From Isotricha intestinalis (lineage: Eukaryota > Ciliophora > Litostomatea > Vestibuliferida > Isotrichidae), in contig JAJJLU010004043.1 in NCBI GenBank assembly GCA_023807065.1, forward strand, positions 1-19,921: a stretch of 19,921 nt of DNA. Direction: 5' to 3'. The notes below the pieces were generated by a model. That model did no database searches. It saw only the letters and a program-made list of their open reading frames with translations, and had not been told where the DNA came from. The position numbers and the translations under genes are program-made. Each line of letters starts with the position of its first letter. Position 1 is the first letter of the stretch. Positions 9,478 to 18,226 of the stretch are shown piece after piece.

Positions 9478-9879
9478 ATGCAAAAAACAGAAAAAAATAT
9501 TTCAATTGAAGAAAATATAAAAAATAATTTCTTCAAAGAATCTTTAAATATTTCTTTGAAGAAAAAAGAAGAATTAAAAGAAAATAAAATAAAAAATTTT
9601 CAAAAAACATTTTATAAGAAATTAATTGCAATAAAAATAATAAAAGAGTCAATGGAAATTATTTCTATTCAAACAAGAAAAAATCCTTTAAAAATTTTAT
9701 TAGATGCTGTTAATAATTCTATAATAAATAATAATATTAATAATACAATTCCAAATTTAAAAAAAATAAATTTAGGTATTTATTTTATTATTAAAGAAGC
9801 TAAAGAAGAAAGTTTCAAAAAACAAAAAAATATTTCTGAATGTTTAGCATATAAAATTATTAAATTATCAAAATTATGA
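9478..9879 (+). CDS. divergent, shortened relative of ribosomal protein uS7 (RPS5)
   Basis: This is an intact 133-codon frame ending in TGA. Residues 48-81 (KLIAIKIIKESMEII, then KNPLKILLDAVNNS) match the uS7 core helices, normally of the form KLxAxRIVKxxxEII...NPLQVLVxAIxNS. Residues 92-124 (PNLKKINLGIYFII, then KEESFKKQKNISECLA) match PLRRVNQAIWLL...REAAFRNIKTIAECLA. The match is to the eukaryotic cytosolic type (ECLA) rather than the bacterial type. Between the two halves uS7 normally has a conserved basic segment of about 20 residues (around RIGxxGTVRRQAVDVS), the beta-hairpin that reaches the E site. Here only NNNINNTI is present. The C-terminal tail (SSNSYAIKKKDE type) is also missing, and the N-terminus is Lys/Asn-rich. 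It is unlikely to be the main cytosolic uS7; it may be a paralogue with another role or a decaying copy. Confidence 0.7.
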   Translation: MQKTEKNISIEENIKNNFFKESLNISLKKKEELKENKIKNFQKTFYKKLIAIKIIKESMEIISIQTRKNPLKILLDAVNNSIINNNINNTIPNLKKINLGIYFIIKEAKEESFKKQKNISECLAYKIIKLSKL

Positions 9880-10240
9880 AAAACAATTTTACTGGTAATA
9901 AATTTTTTCTCTTATTTTAATTAAACCTTTAGTAATAATATAAAGAGGATTTACATATTAACATATTTTTTTATATATTGGATTATTAAAAAAATTAAAT
10001 TTTATTTTAAAAAATAAATAATTTAATTAATTTTTTTTTATTTTATATTTAAATAAATAAAAAGGAAAAAAATTATTTTAAAAATAAATATTTTTTTTTT
10101 TTAAACATATAAGAATAATTTTTACCTAATGAAATAATTTTATATTTATTTATAATAAACATCCTTTTCAATTTATAAATAATTTATTATTCAAATAATA
10201 AACATTTTTCCCTAAAAAAAAGAAAACAAAAATGAATAAT
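9880..10240. other. intergenic region between convergent genes
   Basis: This 361-bp stretch separates the 3' ends of the uS7-like gene and the CAMK-like kinase gene. It is nearly pure A/T with long T and A runs (for example around 10090-10102). I see no open frame of interest, RNA gene or conserved element. Both 3' ends and polyadenylation sites should lie here, but in such sequence AATAAA-like signals are uninformative. Confidence 0.7.
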
Positions 10241-12055
10241 TTATACTACATTTAATCTTTTATTATTTTTCCTACTATTGCTTTTAATATTATTTTTAGG
10301 TAAAACTAAAGGAATAATACTAATATTTTCTTCAAAATTACAGAAATTTTTTTTTTTATTTAAATTAATAACTTTAGGAAGTAATTCATAATTTTTTTTT
10401 GTAAAATCTCTAGTATAAGAATTTAAATATAATATTTTTGTACTATTTTTATTAGAAGGAGAAATATTATTTTTGATTGGAGATAAAGGAAGAGAATCTT
10501 CTTTTTTTAAAAAATGAGTTTTCATAATATTTCTACTTAAAGAATTAGATTTTAAATTTGAATAATTAAAATTATTATATTTCAAAGTTCTTGAAGATTT
10601 TATTTTATTTATTGAATTTTCTAATATATTTTCATTCGAATTTATTTCTGATAAAATTGGTTTATGCTTTAAATTTATATATGATTTTTTTTCTTGAATT
10701 TTCATAGGAGTATTACTTTGAACTTGAATTTTTAATTTATTTTTATTGTTTATTAATTCTGAATTTATTTTTGATTTTTTTTTTTTCTTTTTTGGAGTCA
10801 TTAAATTTTTTTTTTGAATTGAAAGATTTTTTTTTGAAGTTTGATTACTTAAAACTAAATTTTTGATACTTATTCTTCTTATTGAATTTCTCTTTTCTTC
10901 TTTAATTTTATTTAATTCTTCCTTTGTTAAAATTTCAAAACATTTTTGTTTAATTTTATTAATTTCTAATCTTTTAATTTTATTATAATATAATATTTTC
11001 TCAATATAATCTTTTCCAATTTTAAAAATACTTATTTTTTTTTCTTTTTTAGAATAAAAAATATTTTTACAACTTCTAAAGAAAAATTGTTCTTTTTTTT
11101 CTTTTTTTCTGAAAAAATTTAAAAAAATAGAAGATAACATAATTAATTTAGCATTTTTAATATTATTTCTGATAGATAAAATTTCATTAAAAGTTTTTGG
11201 AATTTCATCATTAATATTTCTAGTAATCCAAGGATGTCTTATAGCTTTATCAGCAGAATATCTCCAAGAAGGATTAATTTCTAATAATTTTTTAATAAGA
11301 GAATTTCCCATAAAAGAAATATGATTACAAAATTTAAATTTCCAATTTTTTAATTTTTTCAAAAATTCATTTTTTAAATCTCCCTTATTATAAAAAGGAT
11401 GTTCTCCATTATTTAAAAGCATAAATAAAATAATTCCAATAGACCAAATATCAACTGTTTGACTATAAGATTTTTTTTCTATTTGTTCAGGTGCCATATA
11501 TAATAAAGTTCCACAATAATCTCCATATAATAAATTATTATTAAAATTTTGAGCTGATAAACCAAAATCAATTAATTTAATACTTGTTAAATCATTTTCT
11601 CTTGAAAACATTATATTTTCTGGTTTAATATCTCGATGACATATTTGTTTATTATGTAAATATTCAACAGCTGAAATTAATCTTTCTATTATAATTCTTG
11701 CTTCTTTTTCTTTTATATTTTTATTTCTTTTTATATATTGATTTAATGTTCCATATTTTATATATTCCATTGTTATATATAATTTTGATATTGTTTCTGT
11801 ATAATCTAAATATTGAACTATATTCTCATGCTTTAATTGCTTTAATATTAATACTTCTTCTTTCATTTTTGATATTAATTCTATTTTAGCTTCTCTTTTA
11901 TTTATTATTTTTATTGCTACTTCTTTTTTATTTAATTTATCTAATGCATGAATTACTGTTCCAAAAGATCCATTTGCTATTTTACCTAAAAATTTAAAAT
12001 TTGGATTTAAATTGTATATTTCATCTTTTTTTATTTCATCTATATAAACTTCCAT
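10241..12055 (-). CDS. CAMK-like Ser/Thr protein kinase with long basic tail, 604 aa
   Basis: The complete catalytic domain spans about residues 20-277. It shows the Gly loop GKIANGSFG (24-32), VAIKI with Lys49, an alpha-C Glu at 66/67, HRDIKPEN (140-147), DFG (163-165) and MAPE (187-190). DIWSIG (202-207) and RYSADKAIRHPWI (265-277) follow, the latter typical of CAMK-type kinases. All catalytic residues are present, so it should be active. After the domain comes a helical hydrophobic stretch (AKLIMLSSIFLNFF), then about 280 residues rich in Lys, Ser and Asn with TP/SP sites (NLMTPKKKK, SLPLSPIK). There is no EF-hand, so it is not a canonical CDPK, and I see no clear calmodulin site. Many ciliate kinases have this layout of kinase plus disordered tail. 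The start at 12055 lies nine residues before the domain's first strand region and has no competing ATG. Confidence 0.9.
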   Translation of the reverse strand: MEVYIDEIKKDEIYNLNPNFKFLGKIANGSFGTVIHALDKLNKKEVAIKIINKREAKIELISKMKEEVLILKQLKHENIVQYLDYTETISKLYITMEYIKYGTLNQYIKRNKNIKEKEARIIIERLISAVEYLHNKQICHRDIKPENIMFSRENDLTSIKLIDFGLSAQNFNNNLLYGDYCGTLLYMAPEQIEKKSYSQTVDIWSIGIILFMLLNNGEHPFYNKGDLKNEFLKKLKNWKFKFCNHISFMGNSLIKKLLEINPSWRYSADKAIRHPWITRNINDEIPKTFNEILSIRNNIKNAKLIMLSSIFLNFFRKKEKKEQFFFRSCKNIFYSKKEKKISIFKIGKDYIEKILYYNKIKRLEINKIKQKCFEILTKEELNKIKEEKRNSIRRISIKNLVLSNQTSKKNLSIQKKNLMTPKKKKKKSKINSELINNKNKLKIQVQSNTPMKIQEKKSYINLKHKPILSEINSNENILENSINKIKSSRTLKYNNFNYSNLKSNSLSRNIMKTHFLKKEDSLPLSPIKNNISPSNKNSTKILYLNSYTRDFTKKNYELLPKVINLNKKKNFCNFEENISIIPLVLPKNNIKSNSRKNNKRLNVV

Positions 12056-12210
12056 AAATCCAAAAATTTAAAAATTGTTTTTATAAAATTATACAATTTA
12101 AATTTATATAAATTAAAAATTTATATTTAATCTTCTTTTTATATACTAAAGTTCCAATTGAAAAGACAATCCATTTATGAAATTAAATCTAATAATTTTT
12201 ATCCCAAATA

Positions 12211-12264
12211 AAGGAAGTTTCTTTAACAAAACAATAATAAAATAAACTTGAAAAAAACTTCCTT
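12211..12264. repeat. 10-bp perfect inverted repeat with 34-nt loop
   Basis: AAGGAAGTTT at 12211-12220 is exactly complementary to AAACTTCCTT at 12255-12264. Arms with four G/C pairs stand out in DNA this AT-rich. They could form a hairpin in RNA or be a paired protein site. The match does not extend beyond the ten bases. Confidence 0.6.
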
Positions 12265-12385
12265 AATAATAAATATTATTAATGTTGTGTTTTTATCATA
12301 GAACTAAAGTAATAGGCAGACAAAAGATATCTAATAAACTTACAATTATATCTTTATTACTATTAGATTATTTAGCTTTTAAATG

Positions 12386-12421
12386 GGAAATATATTTAAG
12401 TCCCTCCTCCTAAATATTTCC
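12386..12421. repeat. 8-bp inverted repeat (GGAAATAT / ATATTTCC)
   Basis: GGAAATAT at 12386-12393 pairs with ATATTTCC at 12414-12421. Two bulged bases extend the pairing to GGAAATATATTTA against TAAATATTTCC. The loop contains the pyrimidine word TCCCTCCTCC. In AT-rich DNA an eight-base match can arise by chance, so this is weaker than the neighbouring repeat. Confidence 0.4.
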
Positions 12422-12907
12422 TGAAACCATTTGAATTAATTTTTTACAGTACAATTAAATTATTTAATATATCTACTCTATTTTTTATATTAACATCAAA
12501 TTAGAATATTTTAAATCAAATATTGAAACTACATTTGTTTGGTTTAAAGAATCTTATAAAAATATATAAGCAAATAATTCTTCATAAATATATATCCTTC
12601 TATTAAACTTTCAATTCTTTTTTTATAAATTTTGTAAAATTTAATTCATTTAAAAAGGCTTTATTTCTTTTTCAAACTATTTTGTTGGAAAAAATAAGGA
12701 GAAAATTTTATACTTTCTGTTTCTTAAATTCTTTATTGGAAGTTTGTCTAATATTTATCCTATTTCAATTCTTTTAAATTAATATTTTTATTTTTAATTT
12801 TGATAATGATTAATAAATTCCTTTAAATTTATATTACTCATTTCAAGATAATAATATTTTATTTTTTTATTAATAATTAAGAATTCTTTCAATCCTATTT
12901 TAAAATC

Positions 12908-14057
12908 ATGGATTTATATTCCACTCTGGTTGTTATGGTTTCTGTACTATTGGGTATAGGAATTATAATAGGATTAATAAGTTCAATATATTTAATGAAA
13001 ACATTACCTTCTACAAAAGCTTCAAAATTATCTATATTGATATGTGGAATATTTATATTTATATTTATATTTTTCTTTCTTCCAATTGTAACATTAGTTG
13101 ATTTTTTGGTGGGATTATTTTATATGTCAACAAATCTAAAAAAAAGCCAAATTAAACCGTTTCAAACAATTTTTAAATATCTTTGTGTTATATTTGATTG
13201 GATGACAAATATATATTTTTTATCTTTCTTGATTATAAACCAATATATTATGAAAGGATTTTATCATAATTATTGTCTTAAAATAAAAAAATTATTTTTA
13301 ATATTATTAGGAGTTCTTGTTATATTAGGAATTATTATTAGATTATTAATTGCTACTTTTACTTTAGATAAATTATTAGATATTTATGGTTCTTATTTTT
13401 CAATGATTAGAAATGTAATGAATATCAGAAAAATGTTTTTAATATATCTTGAAATTGGCTTTTTTATTTCCGACATATGTAAAAGAAAAAATATAATGTG
13501 TGGAGATAATTTCATAAGTTATAATTTTTGGGTTTTAGGTGTGTTGAAAAAAAAATTAAAAAAAAACAATAAAATTTAATACTTCTTTTTTTTATGTGAA
13601 GAAAAAATATGTAGAAGAAATAAATAAAAATGAAAATCCCTTAACAGGTGAAAAATTATTTATTGAAAACATAGAAAAAACTCCAAACAATGATATCATT
13701 CAAAATTTTCCAGAACCAAAATATGAAAAAGAAAAAGATAAAAAAAAAAATGAGAAAAAATCATTAGAAAAAAGAATCTCTGAATGTAAAAAATATGAAT
13801 TTAAATTAGGAAATTTAAAATCTTTAAACAGTGATACAATAAAAAGTATTGATGAAAAAAATGTGTTTACAAAATGTAAAATATTTTTAACATATATTCC
13901 TTATTTTATTTCACTTATACTAGTTTTTTAATCAGAATTGGCATCATTCGGAGAAGGTTTAAATAAAAAAGAATTAGAAAATTCATTTGTAGTGACAAAA
14001 GAAGAATCAAAAGAAAATAGTTCTAATAATGATAGTGTAAGCCAGAAGATATATTAA
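12908..14057 (+). pseudogene. broken multi-TM membrane protein gene, possibly LMBR1/LMBRD2-like
   Basis: The ATG at 12908 opens a 223-codon frame with about five hydrophobic segments (first MVSVLLGIGIIIGLISSIYL). It ends at 13577-13579 just after a nine-A run (13558-13566). One A fewer would carry the frame on through FNTSFFYVKKKYVEEINKNE to a TAA at 13929-13931. The same frame then resumes as SELASFGEGLNKKELENSF until a second TAA at 14055-14057. That first TAA falls inside a transmembrane-like stretch (CKIFLTYIPYFISLILVF, stop, SEL), so it looks like a nonsense mutation. Order and spacing of the TMs, the loop after W-x-T (DWMTNIYFLSFLIINQYIMK) and GFFISDICKR recall LMBR1-domain proteins, but this rests on memory of the family's shape. 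Simple 25-60 nt GT-AG introns I tried do not remove the breaks. Confidence 0.45.
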
Positions 14058-14077
14058 TATTCATTTTTTTTTTTCTT

Positions 14078-14587
14078 ATGATATTTAGTTATTTTCTATC
14101 GTTTATTTATTCACTTCTTAACAGAAGATTTTTATCAGGAGGAACATTTTTTGTGAAAAAAGAATTAAATTCTTTGAATTTATATTATTTAAGTGATAAA
14201 ATTTCATCTTCAATTTTCCCTGTTGTTTATTTAAGTATAATGCCTTTTGTCTTTTTGACAAAATATGGTAAATATCCTGATGATAAAACCGTTGAATATA
14301 TGTTTATTGAAAATTTCATAATTCCAGATTTATGGGTAAATAATAAATGGAGTTTTACTTCTGTAATTAAATTTTCTTTATTTATTTTATCTATTGTTTT
14401 AAATTGTTGTATCAGTAGAATTAGAATTTGTGGTAAAACACTTTTTATCCTTAATGATAACTCTAATTTAATTCAGATGATTCATATAAAACAATTAATG
14501 AAGGAAGAGAAGAATATAATATGTCAAAAACAAATCAGAATTTTGTTATATATTCAAATTAAATATATTGTTTTTTTTTTTTGTTAA
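14078..14587 (+). pseudogene. membrane protein fragment, probably the 3' part of the same broken gene
   Basis: This 169-codon frame (MIFSYFLSFIYSLLNRRFLS...) has two or three hydrophobic segments, including KISSSIFPVVYLSIMPFVFL and VIKFSLFILSIVLNCCIS. It starts 20 bp after the preceding fragment stops. A donor-like GTAAGC at 14037 and an acceptor ATATTTAG ending at 14088 suggest a 52-nt intron joining the two. Splicing there leaves the frame off by one, so a further indel would be needed. The C-terminus (YIQIKYIVFFFC) looks eroded. Together the pieces span about 560 codons, a plausible size for one multi-TM protein. An independent small membrane protein is the alternative. Confidence 0.35.
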
Positions 14588-14770
14588 ATTGAGCATTTAT
14601 ATTATCTAACTTTCCATAATGTAAAATATTTTTAATTAAATTTTGCAAAATCATATTTTCAATATAATTAAATAAAATCGATTAAAAATAATAAATAAAA
14701 ACACCTAAAATAAAAGAATTATAAAACGTCCATCCCAAAAAAAAAAAATAAATTAAAAAAAAAAAAAAAA

Positions 14771-15625
14771 ATGAAATACCAACAAATTCTCTTAATATCA
14801 TTGCTAACAATATCACTTTCAATAAAGACAAAAATGTCAAACAAAATAGAAAAATCAAAGAAGCAAGATACAACATACGCAGATACAATAACAGTAGAAT
14901 CAGTATCATTTTTAGATAACTGTGCAAGTATAGGAGAAGGATATTATTTCTTATTAGAAATATCTCAAACATCAAATGAATATCCAATAATTTTAAATGA
15001 TATATCAATAGTTCAAGAAGATGATAATAATGTAAAATCATCATGTTCATGTATTGGAAATAAAGGATCAAATACATTAAATTGTACTTTAGATGGAGAT
15101 TTAGGTACTAAATCATCAAACAATAATAATAAAAATTTCCGTGTTGAAAAAATTTCAGATACACCATTTGATTGTTATAAAAGTGGAAGTACAGAAAAAG
15201 AAAAATGTTTATTAAAAGGATTTGATATAGATGAAACTATAACATATCATTCATTATATGATGTATTATCAAGTGATCAAAATCATACATATGTAATAAA
15301 TTACGAAAACAGAGATGAAGGTGAAATATGGGTAAAATTTGATACTTTTTTAATGGGAGAAGGACCTCAAATTACTTTAGATGGAAATGAAATTAAAAAA
15401 TGTGAAGAAATTTCTTATCCAGATGAAGAAGATGAAGGAGAATATATTAAATGTACTGTAACTAAAACTCAATTTCCTGTTGAAAAATATGCTTCTTATA
15501 ATGTTATTGTTATTAATCAATGTGGTTATGAAGAATATCCTGGAATCACTGTTGTTATAACTGATAATTTCTCCTCTTGGATTAAAATTGGATTCAGTTT
15601 ACTTATGCTTTTTGTTTTGTTTTAA
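14771..15625 (+). CDS. secreted, probably GPI-anchored Cys-containing surface protein, 284 aa
   Basis: An N-terminal signal peptide (YQQILLISLLTISLSI, residues 3-18) is followed by a soluble region. The protein ends in a hydrophobic tail with no basic cytosolic residues (WIKIGFSLLMLFVLF, 260 onwards) after DNFSS, the arrangement of a GPI-attachment signal. Nine Cys (51, 92, 94, 105, 135, 146, 201, 218, 241) would allow four disulfides and one free Cys. Sequons are at N104, N161 and N256. The strand-rich, evenly spaced pattern (for example GEGPQITLDGNEIKKC and YIKCTVTKTQFPVEKY) suggests one or two beta-sandwich domains. No family is recognised. Ciliates cover their surface with GPI proteins, which would suit the organism guess. 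A nearly pure A leader (14750-14770) precedes the start. Confidence 0.75.
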   Translation: MKYQQILLISLLTISLSIKTKMSNKIEKSKKQDTTYADTITVESVSFLDNCASIGEGYYFLLEISQTSNEYPIILNDISIVQEDDNNVKSSCSCIGNKGSNTLNCTLDGDLGTKSSNNNNKNFRVEKISDTPFDCYKSGSTEKEKCLLKGFDIDETITYHSLYDVLSSDQNHTYVINYENRDEGEIWVKFDTFLMGEGPQITLDGNEIKKCEEISYPDEEDEGEYIKCTVTKTQFPVEKYASYNVIVINQCGYEEYPGITVVITDNFSSWIKIGFSLLMLFVLF

Positions 15626-15904
15626 AAAAATTTTTTTTATCGTTTTTTCTAAAAGGATATTTATTATTTCTTGGTTAAAGATTTTTTGAAATTTTATTTT
15701 ATAATTTTTTTTTTTCGATTTTTATTGTTTTTTATTTGTTTATTTTTTGTCTTTTCTTTTTAATTTATCGAATTCTAATATTTATTTTTTTTTCAATGAA
15801 ACGAGCTATTAATTATTATAATGAAAATAAAAATAAAAAAAAATAAAAAAAAAACAAAATTCAAAAAAGATTAGATTGTTTTAAAAAACTATCTTAAAAA
15901 AACC

Positions 15905-18226
15905 TTATTTTTTCTCTCCTTCTCCTTGAGCGTTAGGATCAACAGCATTAGGATCTTCAACTTCAATTTCCAAAACATCCATTTTGAATTTTTCATTTAA
16001 AACAGTTTTTAAAATTTTAATAAACTTATCATATAAATTTCCAACAAACTTTAATAAATTATCTTTATCATTTTCTAAAATTTTATCACATTTACTTAAA
16101 CAATCTAAAAAATTATATCTAAAGACTTTATCATAATTAGGATTAATAGCCAAAATTTTCATCTTATCACTTCCTAAAGGACAAATATAAGTTTTTTCAA
16201 TCCAAAAAGGATCAAAAGTAGGTTTTTGATTTTTAGCATTTTTTTTCTTTGCAGCTTCTTTAGCTAAATCACCTGCAGATTTTTCTTTTGAAATTATTGC
16301 AGGATTTAAACATACAATTCCATTATAATTATTTATTTCTTCATCTGGTTCTTTTGGAATAAATTTTATTTTTTCTACTGGATTAAATTCTTTTGTTGTT
16401 TTTGCTTCTAAAAATAATTTCTTTAATATTTTATACATTATTTCCTTTATATTTATTTTATTTCCTGTTCTTTCATATGCTTCAAATATTAATGGTAATG
16501 TTTCATCTTTTTCTATTGTTTCTTTTATTAAATCTTCTGTTATTGAATTGTAATTTTCCTGAGTTTCTATTTTAAATAAATCTTCTATATTTTCTAATTC
16601 TGGTTCTTTTTCTTTTATTTTTTCTAAATCTTCATTTGAAAAAAATATATAAAATGAATGACTTTTTACAAAATATAAATCTAAAACAGTATCAATAAAT
16701 TTATCTAAATTTAATTTTCCTTCTTCAACAATTTCATTTTCTTCAGTTTTCTTATTTTCTTCTTCTTTATTTTCTTCAATATTTTCACTATTAATATTAT
16801 TATTTCCATTTTCACCTTCTTGTAATTTAATTTCTTCATTTAATTCAATTTCAGGGAATAATTCAGGATAACTTTGATGCATAAAAGCAAATAAAAGTGC
16901 AATTTGACCAACATGACCTCCTACTAAAGGAACACATTTAATATCTTTTAAATTAAAACCATTCAAATTAAATATTTCATTTGTATCATCTACAAATTCT
17001 CCTTTTAATATTAATTCTAAATTTATTTGTTCTTTTAATTCTTCCATTTCTTTCAAATGCTTTTGTCTTAATCTTTCTGCTTTTCTTCTCTTCTTTTCAT
17101 CTCTTTTTCTTATTAAATCATTCACTTTTTTCTCATATATTAATTCTCTTCTTCTTTCTTCTTTTTTCTTTGAAAAATTATGCTTTTCTGTCATATTTTT
17201 ATTATATGTTTCTTCTAATAATTCATTTATATTTCCTAGAACAATTTCTTCTTCATTATATAATTGTTCTGTCTCATTTTTCAACATTGGTAAAATATTA
17301 TTTTGATATTGATTACTTTCTGGTTTTTTCAATACTGAATTTTTAAGTGCTAATATTGAATTATCTTTCAAATTTTTTAAATAATTTTTTGCAAACATAC
17401 AAGATACTAATTTTTTCTGGTAAATTTTAGCCATTTTCATTCTAACATCTCTTTCAATATTTCTTCTTAATTTTTCTTCTTCTCTCCTAATTTCTTGCAT
17501 TTCTAATTTTTGAACAATTTCCAATTCTCTATTTCTCACTTTCTCAAATTCTTGAATTTGTCCTTTCATTCCTTTAATTTCTTCTTCTTCCAAAACTTCC
17601 ATTCTGCTTTCTTCCAAAGTTTTAAAAGTAAGAACATTAATAATAGGTTCAACTTCTTCATCAAAATCAAACAAATCTCCTTTATTAATTTGAGTTGAAG
17701 CATCTTCTCCATTTTTAACAGGAGTAAAAAGAGGAGTTTGTGGTCTATCAATATAATCTTGAGTTTGAACTTCCATTTCCATAGTTTCAGCACTTGGTTC
17801 AATTTCTCCTATCTCGCCAGTCATGACCCCTTCATTGAGGAGGTGATTAGGTAGAGCCACTCCCATCTCTTCAAGATTCTGTAGTTTCTGCCTCTTCTTT
17901 TGCGCTGCTGTCAAATTCTCCCCCGCGAATGCAGCGTCCTGAGAGAATGTACCCTGAAATTGATTAGGGAACTGTGAACCTTGTTGGTTCATCTTCTTCA
18001 TTGCTAATTCGTTCTCATCAAATGCTGTCGATGTTACATATACTATTCCATAGTTACGTCCACGCTTTATTCGAGGATCTGTTACTAAGTTATATGTATT
18101 TTTTCTATATGGTTATTGAAAATGTTATTTTTTTATTTACTTTCTATATTCTTCGTCACGGTAACGATTCTTTGAGGATACTACGTTTGGAGATATACTA
18201 TAATAGTTGAAGCGTCCTTCTGACAT
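15905..18226 (-). CDS. RSPH3: radial spoke protein 3 (RSP3/RSPH3), two exons, 761 aa
   Basis: Exon 1 is 18226-18141 and exon 2 is 18104-15905. Splicing the 36-nt intron restores the N-terminus (NRYRDEEYRK, then NTYNLVTDPRIKRGRNYG), which corresponds to RSP3's ...YRD...NIMYDRRVVRGNTYA. The hallmark core follows: VQTQDYIDRPQTPLFTPVK (141-159), GDLFDFDEEVEPI (171-183) and TLEESRMEVLEEEEI (191-205), with FAKNYLKNL near 266-274 and LPML at 300-303. RSP3 dimers form the stalk of axonemal radial spokes; the helices here anchor RIIa and DPY-30 domain spoke proteins, and TQT-like motifs bind LC8. About 455 further residues follow, more than in algal or animal RSP3. They hold a long basic coiled coil (about 318-398), then VPLVGGHVGQIALLFAF (420-436), an acidic low-complexity stretch and a folded-looking end I do not recognise. 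The first ~420 bp are far more GC-rich than the rest. Confidence 0.92.
18105..18140 (-). other. 36-nt spliceosomal intron in RSP3
   Basis: On the minus strand it begins GTAAATAAAA and ends AACCATATAG. It contains in-frame stops. It interrupts codon 29 (Lys) after two bases, and its removal gives a protein N-terminus that matches RSP3. The flanking exons are GC-richer, so the intron stands out by composition as well. Confidence 0.9.

Larger units (their letters stand above)
12056..12907. other. 852-bp gene-free region between divergent genes, with two inverted repeats
   Basis: This is the longest gene-free stretch in the window, in a genome that elsewhere leaves 60-570 bp between genes. It separates the start of the CAMK-like kinase (minus) from the start of the broken multi-TM gene (plus). 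All frames are closed by frequent stops. Its base order differs from the other spacers, with fewer long homopolymers and scattered G/C words such as TCCCTCCTCC (12401-12410) and AGTAATAGGCAGAC near 12308-12321. Two inverted repeats are listed separately. It shows no tRNA-like A and B boxes. It may hold a non-coding RNA, a decayed gene or two large promoters; I cannot tell which. Confidence 0.5.

Noticed and set aside
9880..10240. Long A and T runs as telomere or centromere repeats
   Set aside because: They are simple homopolymers without any repeated unit such as the ciliate C4A2-type telomere sequence.
13876..13935. 48- or 60-nt GTAAAA...TAG or ...CAG intron in the broken multi-TM gene
   Set aside because: Both versions leave or create a TAA at the junction, so they do not rescue the frame.
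14682..15077. Minus-strand hydrophobic frame
   Set aside because: It is antisense to the start of the GPI-type protein gene, which has a convincing signal peptide and cysteine pattern.
17805..18226. GC-rich patch as a tRNA or other structured RNA
   Set aside because: The reading frame is continuous and matches the RSP3 N-terminus after splicing; no tRNA A or B box words are present.
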